Assembly (NCBI RefSeq): GCF_005519465.1
Contig: NZ_CP027858.1
Span: 5,332,001 to 5,396,000, forward strand
Source of the DNA: Streptomyces clavuligerus
GTDB taxonomy: Bacteria; Actinomycetota; Actinomycetes; Streptomycetales; Streptomycetaceae
Direction of reading: 5' to 3'
Length of the DNA: 64,000 nt
Shown here: positions 45,504 through 53,430 of the stretch, piece by piece
Layout: each line of letters opens with the position of its first letter
Position numbering within the stretch: the first letter of the stretch is position 1
The notes under the pieces: model-generated
The model's input: only the letters and a program-made list of their open reading frames with translations
Told to the model about the DNA's origin: nothing
Databases searched by the model: none
Translations under genes and position numbers: made by a program

Positions 45504-46478
45504 GTGACGGCCGTCGAATCCCGTCCGGCGAGTGGGGAGACCTCCCCTGCCCGCGGGACACTGGGGGAGCTCGGTACGAGCCCCGGCCACCGGCCGTTCG
45601 GGGCCCGGGTCATGGCCTTCGTGGCGCTGACCAAGCCGCGGATCATCGAGTTGCTGCTCATCACCACAGTGCCGGTGATGTTCCTCGCCGCGCAAGGGGT
45701 GCCCGACCTGTGGCTGGTTCTGGCCACCTGCTTCGGCGGCTATCTCTCCGCGGGCGGCGCCAACGCGCTCAACATGTACATCGACCGCGACATCGACGCG
45801 CTGATGGACCGCACCTCCGGACGGCCGCTGGTCACGGGCATGGTCTCACCGCGTGAGGCGCTGGTCTTCGGCATCACGCTCGCCGTGGTCTCCACCCTCT
45901 GGTTCGGGCTGCTCGTCAACTGGCTCTCGGCCTGGCTGGCGCTCGGCGCGCTCCTCTTCTACGTCGTCGTCTACACGATGATCCTCAAGCGCCGCACCGC
46001 GCAGAACATCGTCTGGGGCGGCATCGCGGGCTGTATGCCGGTCCTCATCGGCTGGTCCTCGGTGACGAACTCGCTCTCCTGGGCCGCCGTCGTCCTCTTC
46101 CTCGTCATCTTCTTCTGGACGCCGCCGCACTACTGGCCGCTCTCCATGAAGGTCAAGGAGGACTACGCCCGCGTCGGTGTGCCGATGCTGCCGGTGGTCG
46201 CCTCCAACAAGGTCGTGGCCCGCCAGATCGTCCTCTACAGCTGGGTGATGGTCGGCGTCTCGCTGCTGCTCACCCCGATGGGGTACACCGGCTGGTTCTA
46301 CACCGCGGTCGCGCTGGCCGCCGGCGGCTGGTGGCTGTGGGAGGCGCACGCCCTCCAGACGCGCGCCAGGGCGGGCGTCACGGGCGGCAAGCTCAAGGAG
46401 ATGCGCCTCTTCCACTGGTCCATCACCTATGTCTCGCTGCTCTTCGTGGCCGTCGCGGTCGACCCCTTCCTGCGCTGA
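45504..46478 (+). CDS. ctaB: Protohaem IX farnesyltransferase (haem O synthase)
   Basis: 324 residues, about eight or nine transmembrane helices. UbiA-family prenyltransferase motifs: [23 protein letters not shown] (about 90-112; Asp-rich motif binding farnesyl-PP with Mg2+) and [15 protein letters not shown] (about 218-232). It converts haem B to haem O for the aa3-type cytochrome oxidase; CtaA, encoded 2 kb away on the other strand, makes haem A. N-terminal 40 residues are a hydrophilic Ser/Thr/Pro stretch. GTG start chosen from the AGGGGTG spacing; an in-frame GTG two codons earlier is too close. Confidence 0.96.
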   Translation: MTAVESRPASGETSPARGTLGELGTSPGHRPFGARVMAFVALTKPRIIELLLITTVPVMFLAAQGVPDLWLVLATCFGGYLSAGGANALNMYIDRDIDALMDRTSGRPLVTGMVSPREALVFGITLAVVSTLWFGLLVNWLSAWLALGALLFYVVVYTMILKRRTAQNIVWGGIAGCMPVLIGWSSVTNSLSWAAVVLFLVIFFWTPPHYWPLSMKVKEDYARVGVPMLPVVASNKVVARQIVLYSWVMVGVSLLLTPMGYTGWFYTAVALAAGGWWLWEAHALQTRARAGVTGGKLKEMRLFHWSITYVSLLFVAVAVDPFLR

Positions 46479-46526
46479 CGCCCGCCGGGCCGGTACCCGG
46501 GCCGCCGGGCGTGGCTCCCGTCACCC

Positions 46527-46566
46527 CCGTGGACCATGGTCCACGGCGCATACCCGCGAGTAGCAT
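46527..46566 (+). promoter_or_regulatory. Leaderless promoter with a 20-bp perfect palindrome
   Basis: CCGTGGACCATGGTCCACGG (46527-46546) is a perfect palindrome. TAGCAT (46561-46566) is a -10 hexamer ending 7 nt before the ATG at 46574; the matching -35 position (about 46538-46543) lies inside the palindrome, so a repressor bound there would block transcription. Confidence 0.5.
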
Positions 46567-46573
46567 CGCGCCC

Positions 46574-46957
46574 ATGGCAGACACCACGCACGCGGACGAC
46601 ACCATGCCCCCGGCCCCCGGGACGGCCGGGGCCAAGGACGCGCGGGCCAAGCGCGCCGAGCGCAAGGCGGCCCGGCTGGCGCGGGAGATCACCGCGTTCT
46701 CCCGGGCGCACGGCGGGGCCGAGGGACAGCTCGCGTACATAGGGCAGGCGGGCACCCGGATCGTCCTCGTCGGCACGGACGGCGGCTGGGGGGACCTCGT
46801 CGCCCCGACCCACGAGATCGCCGCCGCCGCGGCGGAGCGGGCCGGGCTCACCCTCCACGAGACCTTCGACGGGGAGCTGGCCGCCCGGGTCCGCACCGGC
46901 CCCTACGAGTGGACCCGGATGGCCGGAATCCAGCTCGGCGGCCCCTCCAACGGCTAG
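46574..46957 (+). CDS. Conserved hypothetical actinobacterial protein
   Basis: 127 residues, cytosolic, no signal or membrane segment. A charged Lys/Arg/Ala helix (AKRAERKAARLAREITAFSRAHG, about 22-45) leads to a compact domain with LAYIGQAGTRIVLVGTDGGWGDLVAP and ERAGLTLHETFDGELAARVRTGPYEW. I do not recognise an enzymatic motif. The start follows a candidate leaderless promoter with a palindrome. It sits between ctaB and an amidohydrolase gene, but a 136-bp gap and its own promoter argue for independent control. Confidence 0.75.
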   Translation: MADTTHADDTMPPAPGTAGAKDARAKRAERKAARLAREITAFSRAHGGAEGQLAYIGQAGTRIVLVGTDGGWGDLVAPTHEIAAAAAERAGLTLHETFDGELAARVRTGPYEWTRMAGIQLGGPSNG

Positions 46958-47093
46958 CCGCGCCGCCACGGCACCCGAGCCCGGTGAGACCGGAACCACA
47001 GGGCCCGGGTGACACCTCACCGGGGTATCGCCGCCGACACCGGGGTACCACTGGTGACGATCGCGCACGCGCCGTCGCCGACCGGGAGCCCCG

Positions 47094-48173
47094 ATGACCG
47101 AGACACCGCCCCTCGTGGACCAGCACTGCCACGGGGTGCTCCGCACCGAGCTGGGCCTCGGCACCTTCGAGGCCGAGCTGGGGCCCCGGGCCGCCCGGCC
47201 CGCTCCCGGCACCACCTTCTTCGACACCCAGGCCGGGTTCGCGATCCGGCGCTGGTGCCCGCCGCTGCTCGGCCTGGAACCCCACTGCCCGCCCGCCCGC
47301 TATCTGGCCCGCCGCCGGGAGCTGGGCGCGGCCGAGGCGGGCCGACGGCTGCTGCGCGGCAGCGGCACCGCCGTCTATCTGGTCGACACCGGGGTGCCCG
47401 GGGACCTCACCCCGCCCGGTGAGATGGCCACCTCCGCGGGGGCCGAGGCGCATGAGATCGTCCGTCTCGAACCGCTCGCGGGACGGGTCGCCGACGCCTG
47501 CGGCACCGTCGAGGAGTTCCTCTCCTCGCTCGCCGGGGCCGTGTACGGGGCCGCCCGTACCGCCGTCGCCTTCGCCTCCGCCGCCGCCGTGCGCGGGGGG
47601 CTCGCCCTGGAGCCCGGGGCGCCCGGCCCCGGTGAGGTGCGCCGGGCCGTGAGCCACTGGCTCGCCATCCGGCGGCCGGGCGAGCTGCCCGCCGCCCCCG
47701 TCCTGTTACGCCACGCGCTGTGGACGGCGGTCGGCACCGGGCTGCCCCTCCAGCTCCACCTCGGCGACGACGACCCCATGCCGCTCGGGGACTTCGCCGC
47801 CGCCACCTCCGGGCTCGGCACCTCGCTGGTGCTGCTGCACGGCTACCCCCACCACCGCAGCGCGGCCCGGCTCACCGGTCTCTTCTCCCATGTGTACGCC
47901 GATCTGGGCACCGCGCTCGCCACCACCGGGGCCCGTGCCGCCGCCGTGCTCGCCGAGACGCTGGAGCTGGCGCCCTTCGGCAAGCTCCTCTACTCCAGCG
48001 GCGCGCGCGGACTGCCCGAGCTGCATGTCGTGGGCGCCCGGCTGTTCCACGAGGCCCTGGGCCGGGTCCTCGGCGGCTGGGTCGGCGACGGCGCGTGGGC
48101 CCGCCGGGACGCCGACCGGGTCGCCACGATGCTCGCCGGCGCCAACGCCCGCCGGGTCTACGGCCTGGCCTGA
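47094..48173 (+). CDS. Amidohydrolase-family protein with a TTA codon
   Basis: 359 residues of the amidohydrolase (TIM-barrel metal hydrolase) superfamily. Metal-binding VDQHCHG (His11, His13) at the start, QLHLGDDDPMPL (about 220-231), LVLLHGYPHH (about 248-257), VYADLGTAL and a C-terminal LLYSSGARGLPELHVVGARLFHEAL that resembles the strand-8 'SDAxxxPE' segment of the PF04909 group (decarboxylase/hydrolase-type). Substrate unknown. Codon 205 (47706-47708) is TTA, read in Streptomyces only by the bldA tRNA, so full translation should be delayed to differentiation. GGGAG about 6 nt before the ATG. Confidence 0.8.
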   Translation: MTETPPLVDQHCHGVLRTELGLGTFEAELGPRAARPAPGTTFFDTQAGFAIRRWCPPLLGLEPHCPPARYLARRRELGAAEAGRRLLRGSGTAVYLVDTGVPGDLTPPGEMATSAGAEAHEIVRLEPLAGRVADACGTVEEFLSSLAGAVYGAARTAVAFASAAAVRGGLALEPGAPGPGEVRRAVSHWLAIRRPGELPAAPVLLRHALWTAVGTGLPLQLHLGDDDPMPLGDFAAATSGLGTSLVLLHGYPHHRSAARLTGLFSHVYADLGTALATTGARAAAVLAETLELAPFGKLLYSSGARGLPELHVVGARLFHEALGRVLGGWVGDGAWARRDADRVATMLAGANARRVYGLA

Positions 48174-48193
48174 ACCCGCCCGTTCCCGCGGCT

Positions 48194-48203
48194 CCCCCCC
48201 CCC
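48194..48203. repeat. Run of ten C residues
   Basis: A C10 homopolymer 20 nt after the amidohydrolase stop. It is non-coding, but such runs are prone to slippage and base-calling error. Confidence 0.9.
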
Positions 48204-48212
48204 GGTACACGA

Positions 48213-48245
48213 ACAGCGCCCCGGGGACCGGCTCCGGGGCGCTGT
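48213..48245. terminator. Bidirectional terminator between amidohydrolase and ctaA
   Basis: ACAGCGCCCCGG (48213-48224) pairs perfectly with CCGGGGCGCTGT (48234-48245) around a 9-nt loop, between two convergent genes. Confidence 0.85.
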
Positions 48246-48260
48246 CGGACGTACGAGGGG

Positions 48261-49250
48261 TCAGGCGCGGGACAGCTCCGGGTCCGCGGGGGCGCCCGCC
48301 ACGGGCTCCGCCGTCTCCGCCGCGGCGTCGACGCCCGGACGCTCCCGCAGGCTCAGCAGCAGCCGCAGCACCACGATCCACATCAGCGCCGAGCCGAGCA
48401 TGTGCACGCCCACCAGCAGCTCGGGCACCCCGGTGAAGTACTGGACATAGCCGAGGCCGCCCTGCACGAGCAGCACGACCAGCAGGTCGCGGGCGCGCGC
48501 CCGGATGTCGTCCGGCGCGTCCACCACCCGCAGCACCAGCCACATCGCGAGGGCGAGCGCGCACACCGCCCACGCGGACGCGGAGTGCAGCCGGGCCGCG
48601 TCGACCCAGTCCCACGGCATCCGGGGGACGTCGCTGGAGTCACCGGCGTGCTTGCCCGCGCCGGTCACCGCCGTCCCGAGGACGACGAGCAGCCCGGAGA
48701 CGAGGACGATCGCCCAGCCGAGGCGCAGGACCGGGCGCGGCACCCGGGGCCGCGGGGCCCCATCGCCCTCACCGGTGCGGTGCCAGGTCAGCACGGCCAC
48801 CGTGAGCAGCGCGTTCGCCAGCAGGAAGTGGCCCGCGACCGTCCAGGGGTTGAGCCCCGCCCAGACCGTGATGCCGCCGACGATCGCGTTGCTCAGCACG
48901 ATCCAGAACTGGGCCCAGCCCAGCCGGGTCAGCGAGCGGCGGCGCGGCTTCGCCGCGCGGGCGGCGACGATCGCCCAGCCCACGGCCGCCGACAGGACGT
49001 ACGTCAGCATCCGGTTGCCGAACTCGATCGCCCCGTGCATCCCCTGTTCGGGCGTGGCGAAGAGGCTGTCGTCCGTGCACTTGGGCCAGGTGTCGCAGCC
49101 GAGACCGGAGCCGGTCAGCCGGACCGCGCCACCGGTGACGATGATCACGACGGTCATCACGACCGCGGAGAGCGCGGCACGCCGGACCGTTCGCGGGTCG
49201 GGTGTCCAGCGCTGGGCGATATGGGCGAGGGGGGTCTGCACGGGCTCCAT
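48261..49250 (-). CDS. ctaA: Haem A synthase (CtaA/COX15 family)
   Basis: 329 residues with eight transmembrane helices. Diagnostic segments: VTGGAVRLTGSGLGCDTWPKC (about 37-57, with the conserved Cys pair of actinobacterial/Bacillus CtaA), GMHGAIEFGNRMLTYVLS (haem-ligand His), GITVWAGLNPWTVAGHFLLAN and ARLHSASAWAV with LLVGVHMLGSALMW. It oxidises the C8 methyl of haem O to give haem A, acting after CtaB. Start MEPVQTPLAH is preferred; an ATG seven codons earlier is possible. The gene follows the unknown gene at 49279 by 28 nt, so it may be cotranscribed with it. Confidence 0.95.
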   Translation of the reverse strand: MEPVQTPLAHIAQRWTPDPRTVRRAALSAVVMTVVIIVTGGAVRLTGSGLGCDTWPKCTDDSLFATPEQGMHGAIEFGNRMLTYVLSAAVGWAIVAARAAKPRRRSLTRLGWAQFWIVLSNAIVGGITVWAGLNPWTVAGHFLLANALLTVAVLTWHRTGEGDGAPRPRVPRPVLRLGWAIVLVSGLLVVLGTAVTGAGKHAGDSSDVPRMPWDWVDAARLHSASAWAVCALALAMWLVLRVVDAPDDIRARARDLLVVLLVQGGLGYVQYFTGVPELLVGVHMLGSALMWIVVLRLLLSLRERPGVDAAAETAEPVAGAPADPELSRA

Positions 49251-49278
49251 CGTAGGGCGGGCCTTGTGCATGTTTTCA

Positions 49279-50454
49279 CTAGGGGGGCGATTGCGGTGTG
49301 CCCCGGGGGGTCAGGCCGCCGTCCGGGTGGTTCCCGGGGCGCGGGGCCCGCCCCCGCCGGGGCGCGTGCGTCCGGCGGAAGCACGCGCCTTCGAGCCGCC
49401 CCTCGTCCTCCCACCAGACGGCGATCCGCCAGTGCGCCGTGTCCGGCGGCCGGTCCTCCCCGGTGAGCAGGGCGTCCGTCAGCTCCGCCGCCACCTCGGC
49501 CGCGCTGCGGTCGGTGACCGCGTCCATCCCCCGCCAGGGGTAGGGCATCGGGGTCCAGGGCGCGCCGTCGCGCTCCCGGACGTCGAACCGCCACACCGCC
49601 CGCCAGCAGCGCGCCCGCAGGACCCGCCGCACCTCCTCCGGGGCGAGCCGCAGCCCCCGCGCTATCGCCTCCGGCTCCACCCCCTCCACCCGGGCGGCGA
49701 CCACCGCCAGCGGCAGCAGCCGGCCGGGCAGCAGCCCCTCGGCCCGCAGCCGGGTCAGCCCGCCCTGGAAACCGCACCGGCGCAGCCGCCGGACGAGCTG
49801 GTCGCCGAGGTGTTCGAGGGCCGTGCCGTGCGGGGCGCCGGGCCGCTCGCCCAGCGCGTGGAACTCCTGCTCCGCGCGGACCGCCCAGACCACCGCCTCC
49901 ACCGGGTCGCCCAGCTCTTCGAGCCGGTCCCCGAGGAAGGCCCGCGACTGGGCGAGCCCTTCGCGGTTGCGCGGGTCGCCCCCGGGCAGCCCCTCCCAGA
50001 CCGCCATGGCCCGCCGGGTCGCCTCCAGGGCCGCGATCCCGTCCGCGCGGGCGGCGGCGGGCGGACGCTCGCCCCGCGCGGGGAACGCGTACCGGGGCAG
50101 CCCCAGCTCGTCGCTGAGCGGCTCGGCGAGATAGACGGACTGGCTGAGCAGCGCCCTGGCGTACCAGCGGGCGTGCTCCTCGTCGTGGCGGGCGGGCTCG
50201 GCGCAGTGCCGGACCGCCTCGGCGACCGCGCGCAGCGCCTTGACCCGGCGGCCCGCGTCGAAGTGGTGCCGGGCGAGGTCCGCGTACCGCAGGCTGAGCC
50301 GCGCGGTGAGGGGGAGGTCGTTCGCGGCGTGCGGGGCGAGCGCGGATATCAGGTCCAGCAGCATCCGTTCGCGCTCACCGGGCGGGACCGCCGCACGGCC
50401 CGCCCTGACCTTGGTCCACTCCGCGTCCAGCCGCAGTACGGCGGTGCGCTCCAT
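49279..50454 (-). CDS. Hypothetical protein, helical-repeat type
   Basis: 391 residues, cytosolic. Rich in Arg, Ala, Leu and Glu with repeated amphipathic helices (RRMKAL-like: RYADLARHHFDAGRRVKALRAV, EEHARWYARALLSQ, LAQSRAFLGDRLEELGDPVEAV) that look TPR-like; the C-terminal part has APEEVRRVLRARCWRAVW and PYPWRGMDAVTDRSAAEVAAEL, then a disordered Pro/Arg tail. I recognise no family. GGGAGG 4-5 nt before this ATG supports the start; another in-frame ATG lies 66 nt upstream. It is between the ABC exporter genes and ctaA on the same strand. Confidence 0.65.
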   Translation of the reverse strand: MERTAVLRLDAEWTKVRAGRAAVPPGERERMLLDLISALAPHAANDLPLTARLSLRYADLARHHFDAGRRVKALRAVAEAVRHCAEPARHDEEHARWYARALLSQSVYLAEPLSDELGLPRYAFPARGERPPAAARADGIAALEATRRAMAVWEGLPGGDPRNREGLAQSRAFLGDRLEELGDPVEAVVWAVRAEQEFHALGERPGAPHGTALEHLGDQLVRRLRRCGFQGGLTRLRAEGLLPGRLLPLAVVAARVEGVEPEAIARGLRLAPEEVRRVLRARCWRAVWRFDVRERDGAPWTPMPYPWRGMDAVTDRSAAEVAAELTDALLTGEDRPPDTAHWRIAVWWEDEGRLEGACFRRTHAPRRGRAPRPGNHPDGGLTPRGTPQSPP

Positions 50455-50702
50455 GAGCCCTCCCTGCGCGAGCACGCCGACCGGACCGCGCCCACCGTGG
50501 CCGATCTTGCGCAGGGTCATAGTCACCCCGGGGCGGGTGTTCGGGGAAGACTCGGGGAGCACCCGCGGGGGCACGGGTGGCCGGGGCCCGACCACCCGCC
50601 CGGGTCCGGGAGCGCCCGGAACCCCGTCGTCCGCCGGTGTGCCCCGTGCTCGCGGGCCGGGCGCCGACTCCTCCCGGCGGCTCCTCCCGGCGGGACCGGC
50701 GG

Positions 50703-51470
50703 CTACTCCCAGCGGAAGAAGCGGCCCGCCGCGGCGAGCCCGGCCGCAGCCCAGAGCGCGAGCACGCCCAGCGCGCCCCACGGCAGCGACTGCCCGTGCT
50801 GGAGCACGTCGCGCAGCCCGTCCGAGAGCGCCGATATCGGCAGCAGGGAGAGCGCGGACTCCACCCCGTCCGGGAAGCGGTCCAGCGGCACGACCACCCC
50901 GCCGCCCATCAGCAGCAGCAGAAAGACCAGATTCGCCGCCGCGAGGGTGGCCTCGGCCCGCAGGGTGCCCGCCATCAGCAGGCCCAGCCCGCTGAAGGCG
51001 GCCGTCCCGAGGACGAGCAGCAGCAGCACGGAGAAGGGGTCGCCCGCCGGTGACCAGCCGAGCGCCAGCGCGATCCCGGTCAGCAGCGCGATCTGGAGCA
51101 CCTCGGTGACCAGGACCGACAGGGTCTTGGCGCACATCAGGCCCCAGCGCGGCAGCGGCGAGGCGCCGAGCCGCTTGAGCACCCCGTAGCGCCGTTCGAA
51201 GCCGGTGGCGATGGCCTGGCCGGTGAAGGCGGTGGACATCACGGCGAGCGCGAGCACCCCGGGGGCGAGGAAGTCGACGGGGTCCTCGGTGCCCGTGTCG
51301 ACGATGTCGACGGTGGAGAAGAGCACGAGCAGCAGCGAGGGGATGACGATGGTGAGCAGCAGCTGTTCGCCGTTGCGCAGCAGCATCTTCGTCTCGAACG
51401 CGGTCTGCGCCGCGATCATCCGGCCGATCGGGGCGGCGCCCGGCTTCGGCGTAAACGTACCGGCGCTCAT
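50703..51470 (-). CDS. ABC-2 type transporter permease
   Basis: 255 residues with six transmembrane helices and the ABC-2 signature region in the middle (FTGQAIATGFERRYGVLKRLGASPLPRW, about 83-110). A cytoplasmic N-terminus (MSAGTFTPKPGAAPIGRMIA) precedes helix 1. It forms an exporter with the ATPase encoded just upstream, whose stop overlaps this start by 4 bp. The substrate is unknown: drug, lipid or antibiotic exporters share this layout. Position between haem A synthase and suf genes is conserved in Streptomyces, so a housekeeping role is possible. Confidence 0.9.
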   Translation of the reverse strand: MSAGTFTPKPGAAPIGRMIAAQTAFETKMLLRNGEQLLLTIVIPSLLLVLFSTVDIVDTGTEDPVDFLAPGVLALAVMSTAFTGQAIATGFERRYGVLKRLGASPLPRWGLMCAKTLSVLVTEVLQIALLTGIALALGWSPAGDPFSVLLLLVLGTAAFSGLGLLMAGTLRAEATLAAANLVFLLLLMGGGVVVPLDRFPDGVESALSLLPISALSDGLRDVLQHGQSLPWGALGVLALWAAAGLAAAGRFFRWE

Positions 51471-52393
51471 CCGCGCAGCTCCTTGCCCGTCAGTTCAAGA
51501 AAGACGTCCTCCAGCGTGTGCCGCTCCACCGAGATGCGGTCCGGCAGGACGCCGTGCTGGGCGCACCACGAGGTGACCGTCGCCAGGAGCTGGGGGTCGA
51601 CGCTGCCGGTGATGCGGTAGCCGCCGGGGGCCTGCTCGACGGCGGCGGTGCCCTCCGGCAGCGCCTTGAGCAGGGAGGCCAGGTCCAGCCCCGGGCGGCC
51701 GGTGAAACGCAGGGTGTTCTCGGCGCCGCCCCGGCACAGCTCCTCCGGGGTGCCCTGGGCGATCACCCGTCCGGCGTCGATGACGGCGACGTCGTCCGCG
51801 AGCTGTTCGGCCTCGTCCATGGCGTGGGTGGTGAGGACGGTGGAGACCCCGTCGGCGCGCAGCTCCCGGACCAGCTCCCAGGTGGCGCGGCGGGCCTGCG
51901 GGTCGAGCCCGGCGCTGGGCTCGTCCAGGAAGACCAGCTCGGGACGGCCGACGACGGCCATCGCCAGGGAGAGCCGCTGCTGCTGGCCGCCGGAGAGCCG
52001 GCGGTAGGGGGTACGGCCGCAGCCGCCGAGGCCGAGCCGTTCGATCAGGGAGTCGACGTCCAGCGGGTGGGCGTGCAGCTTCGCCATATGGCGGAGCATG
52101 TCGCCCGCGCGGGCGGTGGAGTACACGCCGCCCGACTGGAGCATCACCCCGACCCGGGCGCGCAGCCGCGGCGCGTCGGCGACGGGGTCGAGCCCGAGGA
52201 CGCGTACCGTGCCCGCGTCGGGGCGGCGGTAGCCCTCACAGGTCTCGATGGTGGTGGTCTTCCCGGCTCCGTTGGGGCCGAGGACGGCCGTGACCCGGCC
52301 CTGGGCGACGTCGAGGTCGAGCCCGTCGACGGCGGTCTTGGTTCCGTACCGCTTGACCAGGCCCTTGATCCGGACGACGGACTCGCTGCGCAT
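51467..52393 (-). CDS. ABC transporter ATP-binding protein (ABC-2 exporter)
   Basis: 308 residues. Walker A GPNGAGKTTT (about 39-48), Q-loop LQSGGVY, ABC signature RLSGGQQQRLSLAMA (about 131-145), Walker B LVFLDEPSAGLDP (about 151-163) and the switch histidine in TTHAMDEAE. The extra C-terminal domain (about 225-308) ends HTLEDVFLELTGKELRG, typical of DrrA-like exporters of drugs and lipids. Start MRSESVVRIKGL is set by domain alignment; the longer frame is spacer. Overlaps its permease by 4 bp. Divergent from sufR. Confidence 0.93.
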   Translation of the reverse strand: MRSESVVRIKGLVKRYGTKTAVDGLDLDVAQGRVTAVLGPNGAGKTTTIETCEGYRRPDAGTVRVLGLDPVADAPRLRARVGVMLQSGGVYSTARAGDMLRHMAKLHAHPLDVDSLIERLGLGGCGRTPYRRLSGGQQQRLSLAMAVVGRPELVFLDEPSAGLDPQARRATWELVRELRADGVSTVLTTHAMDEAEQLADDVAVIDAGRVIAQGTPEELCRGGAENTLRFTGRPGLDLASLLKALPEGTAAVEQAPGGYRITGSVDPQLLATVTSWCAQHGVLPDRISVERHTLEDVFLELTGKELRG

Positions 52394-52692
52394 GCCGGGA
52401 AGTCTAGGCGGGCGCCCGAGGGGCCCGGGCCGCGCCCCCGGGATGCCTTCCACGCCCCCCGGAGCCGGTGCCTCCGGTCGCTCCCCTGTTGCTCCCCCGG
52501 TGTTCCCATGCTGGCGGAACCCTAGATTCCATCCGGCTCGACGGGTCCGCGCGCCCCTCGGGTCCGCCGGGAAACCACCTGGTGAGGCCGGGTGAGGGGA
52601 GCCTTCGTTAGGTGACCCTAAGTGACGAAGCGCACCAGACGAGGGGCTTTCGCCTGTTGTCACGTTCCAGCGAATTACGCAACAATGGCGTT
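52394..52692. other. Divergent ABC-exporter/sufR spacer
   Basis: 299 bp. Contains the TTAGG/CCTAA element at 52603-52630 and the sufR promoter-operator at 52657-52693. On the exporter side no clear promoter was found. Confidence 0.45.
52603..52630. promoter_or_regulatory. Inverted repeat resembling a DtxR/IdeR iron box
   Basis: TTAGG-TGAC-CCTAA is a perfect 5-bp dyad at 52608-52621, with CTTCG and CGAAG flanks. Aligned to the DtxR/DmdR consensus TTAGGTTAGGCTAACCTAA it matches about 12 of 19 positions (52608-52626). It is 60-85 bp upstream of sufR. Confidence 0.4.
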
Positions 52693-52693
52693 G
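52657..52693 (+). promoter_or_regulatory. sufR promoter with SufR operator CAAC-N6-GTTG
   Basis: CAAC (52680-52683), AATGGC, GTTG (52690-52693) matches the 14-bp palindrome that I recall for Streptomyces SufR. The last G is the first base of the sufR GTG, implying a leaderless mRNA. A -35-like TTGTCA lies at 52657-52662; the -10 would overlap the operator, fitting autorepression. Confidence 0.65.
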
Positions 52694-53430
52694 TGAAAAA
52701 CGTCGGCGAGGCTCCCCGGGAGGACTTCGCGGCCGGTGCGCGTGCGGATCATCCGACACGCAACCGGGTCGCGCGCTCCATCCTGGACCACGGCCCGTCC
52801 ACCGTCGCGGACCTCTCCGCCCGCCTCGGCCTCACCCAGGCGGCCGTCCGCCGCCATCTCGACACCCTGGTGGCCGAGACCATGGTAGAGGCCCGTGAGC
52901 AGCGGGTTTACGGGGCGCGTACCCGTGGCAGACCTGCCCGGGTCTTCGCGCTCACCGCCTGCGGACGGGACGCCTTCGACCAGTCCTACGACTCGCTCGC
53001 GGTGGACGCCCTCCGCTGGATCGAGCGGAACGCCGGGGGAGAGGCGGCCGTCGCCGCCTTCGCCCGGGCCCGGGCGGAGGCCCAGGCCGCGCCGTACCGC
53101 GAGGCGATCGCCCGGGCGGCCCCCGGGGAGCGCACCCAGGCTCTGGCGAAAGCCTTGAGCGACGACGGGTACGCTGCTACAGCGCGTAGCGCCCCCACCC
53201 CCCAGCAGGGCGAGCAGCTCTGCCAGCACCACTGTCCGGTCGCGCATGTCGCCGAGCAGTACCCGCAGCTGTGCGAGGCGGAGACCGAGCTCTTCTCCCG
53301 TCTGCTCGGGACCCATGTGCAGCGTCTCGCCACCATCGCCCACGGCGACGGTGTGTGCACGACGTACATTCCGCGCAGCACCACAACCCCATCAGCATCT
53401 GGAAGCACGGCCGGGAGGAACCCCGCATGA
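52693..53430 (+). CDS. sufR: Iron-sulfur cluster-binding repressor SufR
   Basis: 245 residues. N-terminal winged helix (about 22-85: [33 protein letters not shown]) of the ArsR/DeoR-like group and a C-terminal cysteine cluster Cys177-x3-Cys181-x12-Cys194 ([18 protein letters not shown]), the [4Fe-4S] ligand pattern of actinobacterial SufR. Holo-SufR represses the suf operon; cluster loss under iron shortage or oxidative stress relieves it. Starts at GTG inside the operator; upstream frame is spacer. Its stop overlaps sufB (ATGA), so repressor and pathway are one transcript. Confidence 0.92.
   Translation: MKNVGEAPREDFAAGARADHPTRNRVARSILDHGPSTVADLSARLGLTQAAVRRHLDTLVAETMVEAREQRVYGARTRGRPARVFALTACGRDAFDQSYDSLAVDALRWIERNAGGEAAVAAFARARAEAQAAPYREAIARAAPGERTQALAKALSDDGYAATARSAPTPQQGEQLCQHHCPVAHVAEQYPQLCEAETELFSRLLGTHVQRLATIAHGDGVCTTYIPRSTTTPSASGSTAGRNPA

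Noticed and set aside
43232-45856. 874-residue plus-strand frame opposite tkt
   Set aside because: Antisense shadow of transketolase that reads on into the divergent promoter region.
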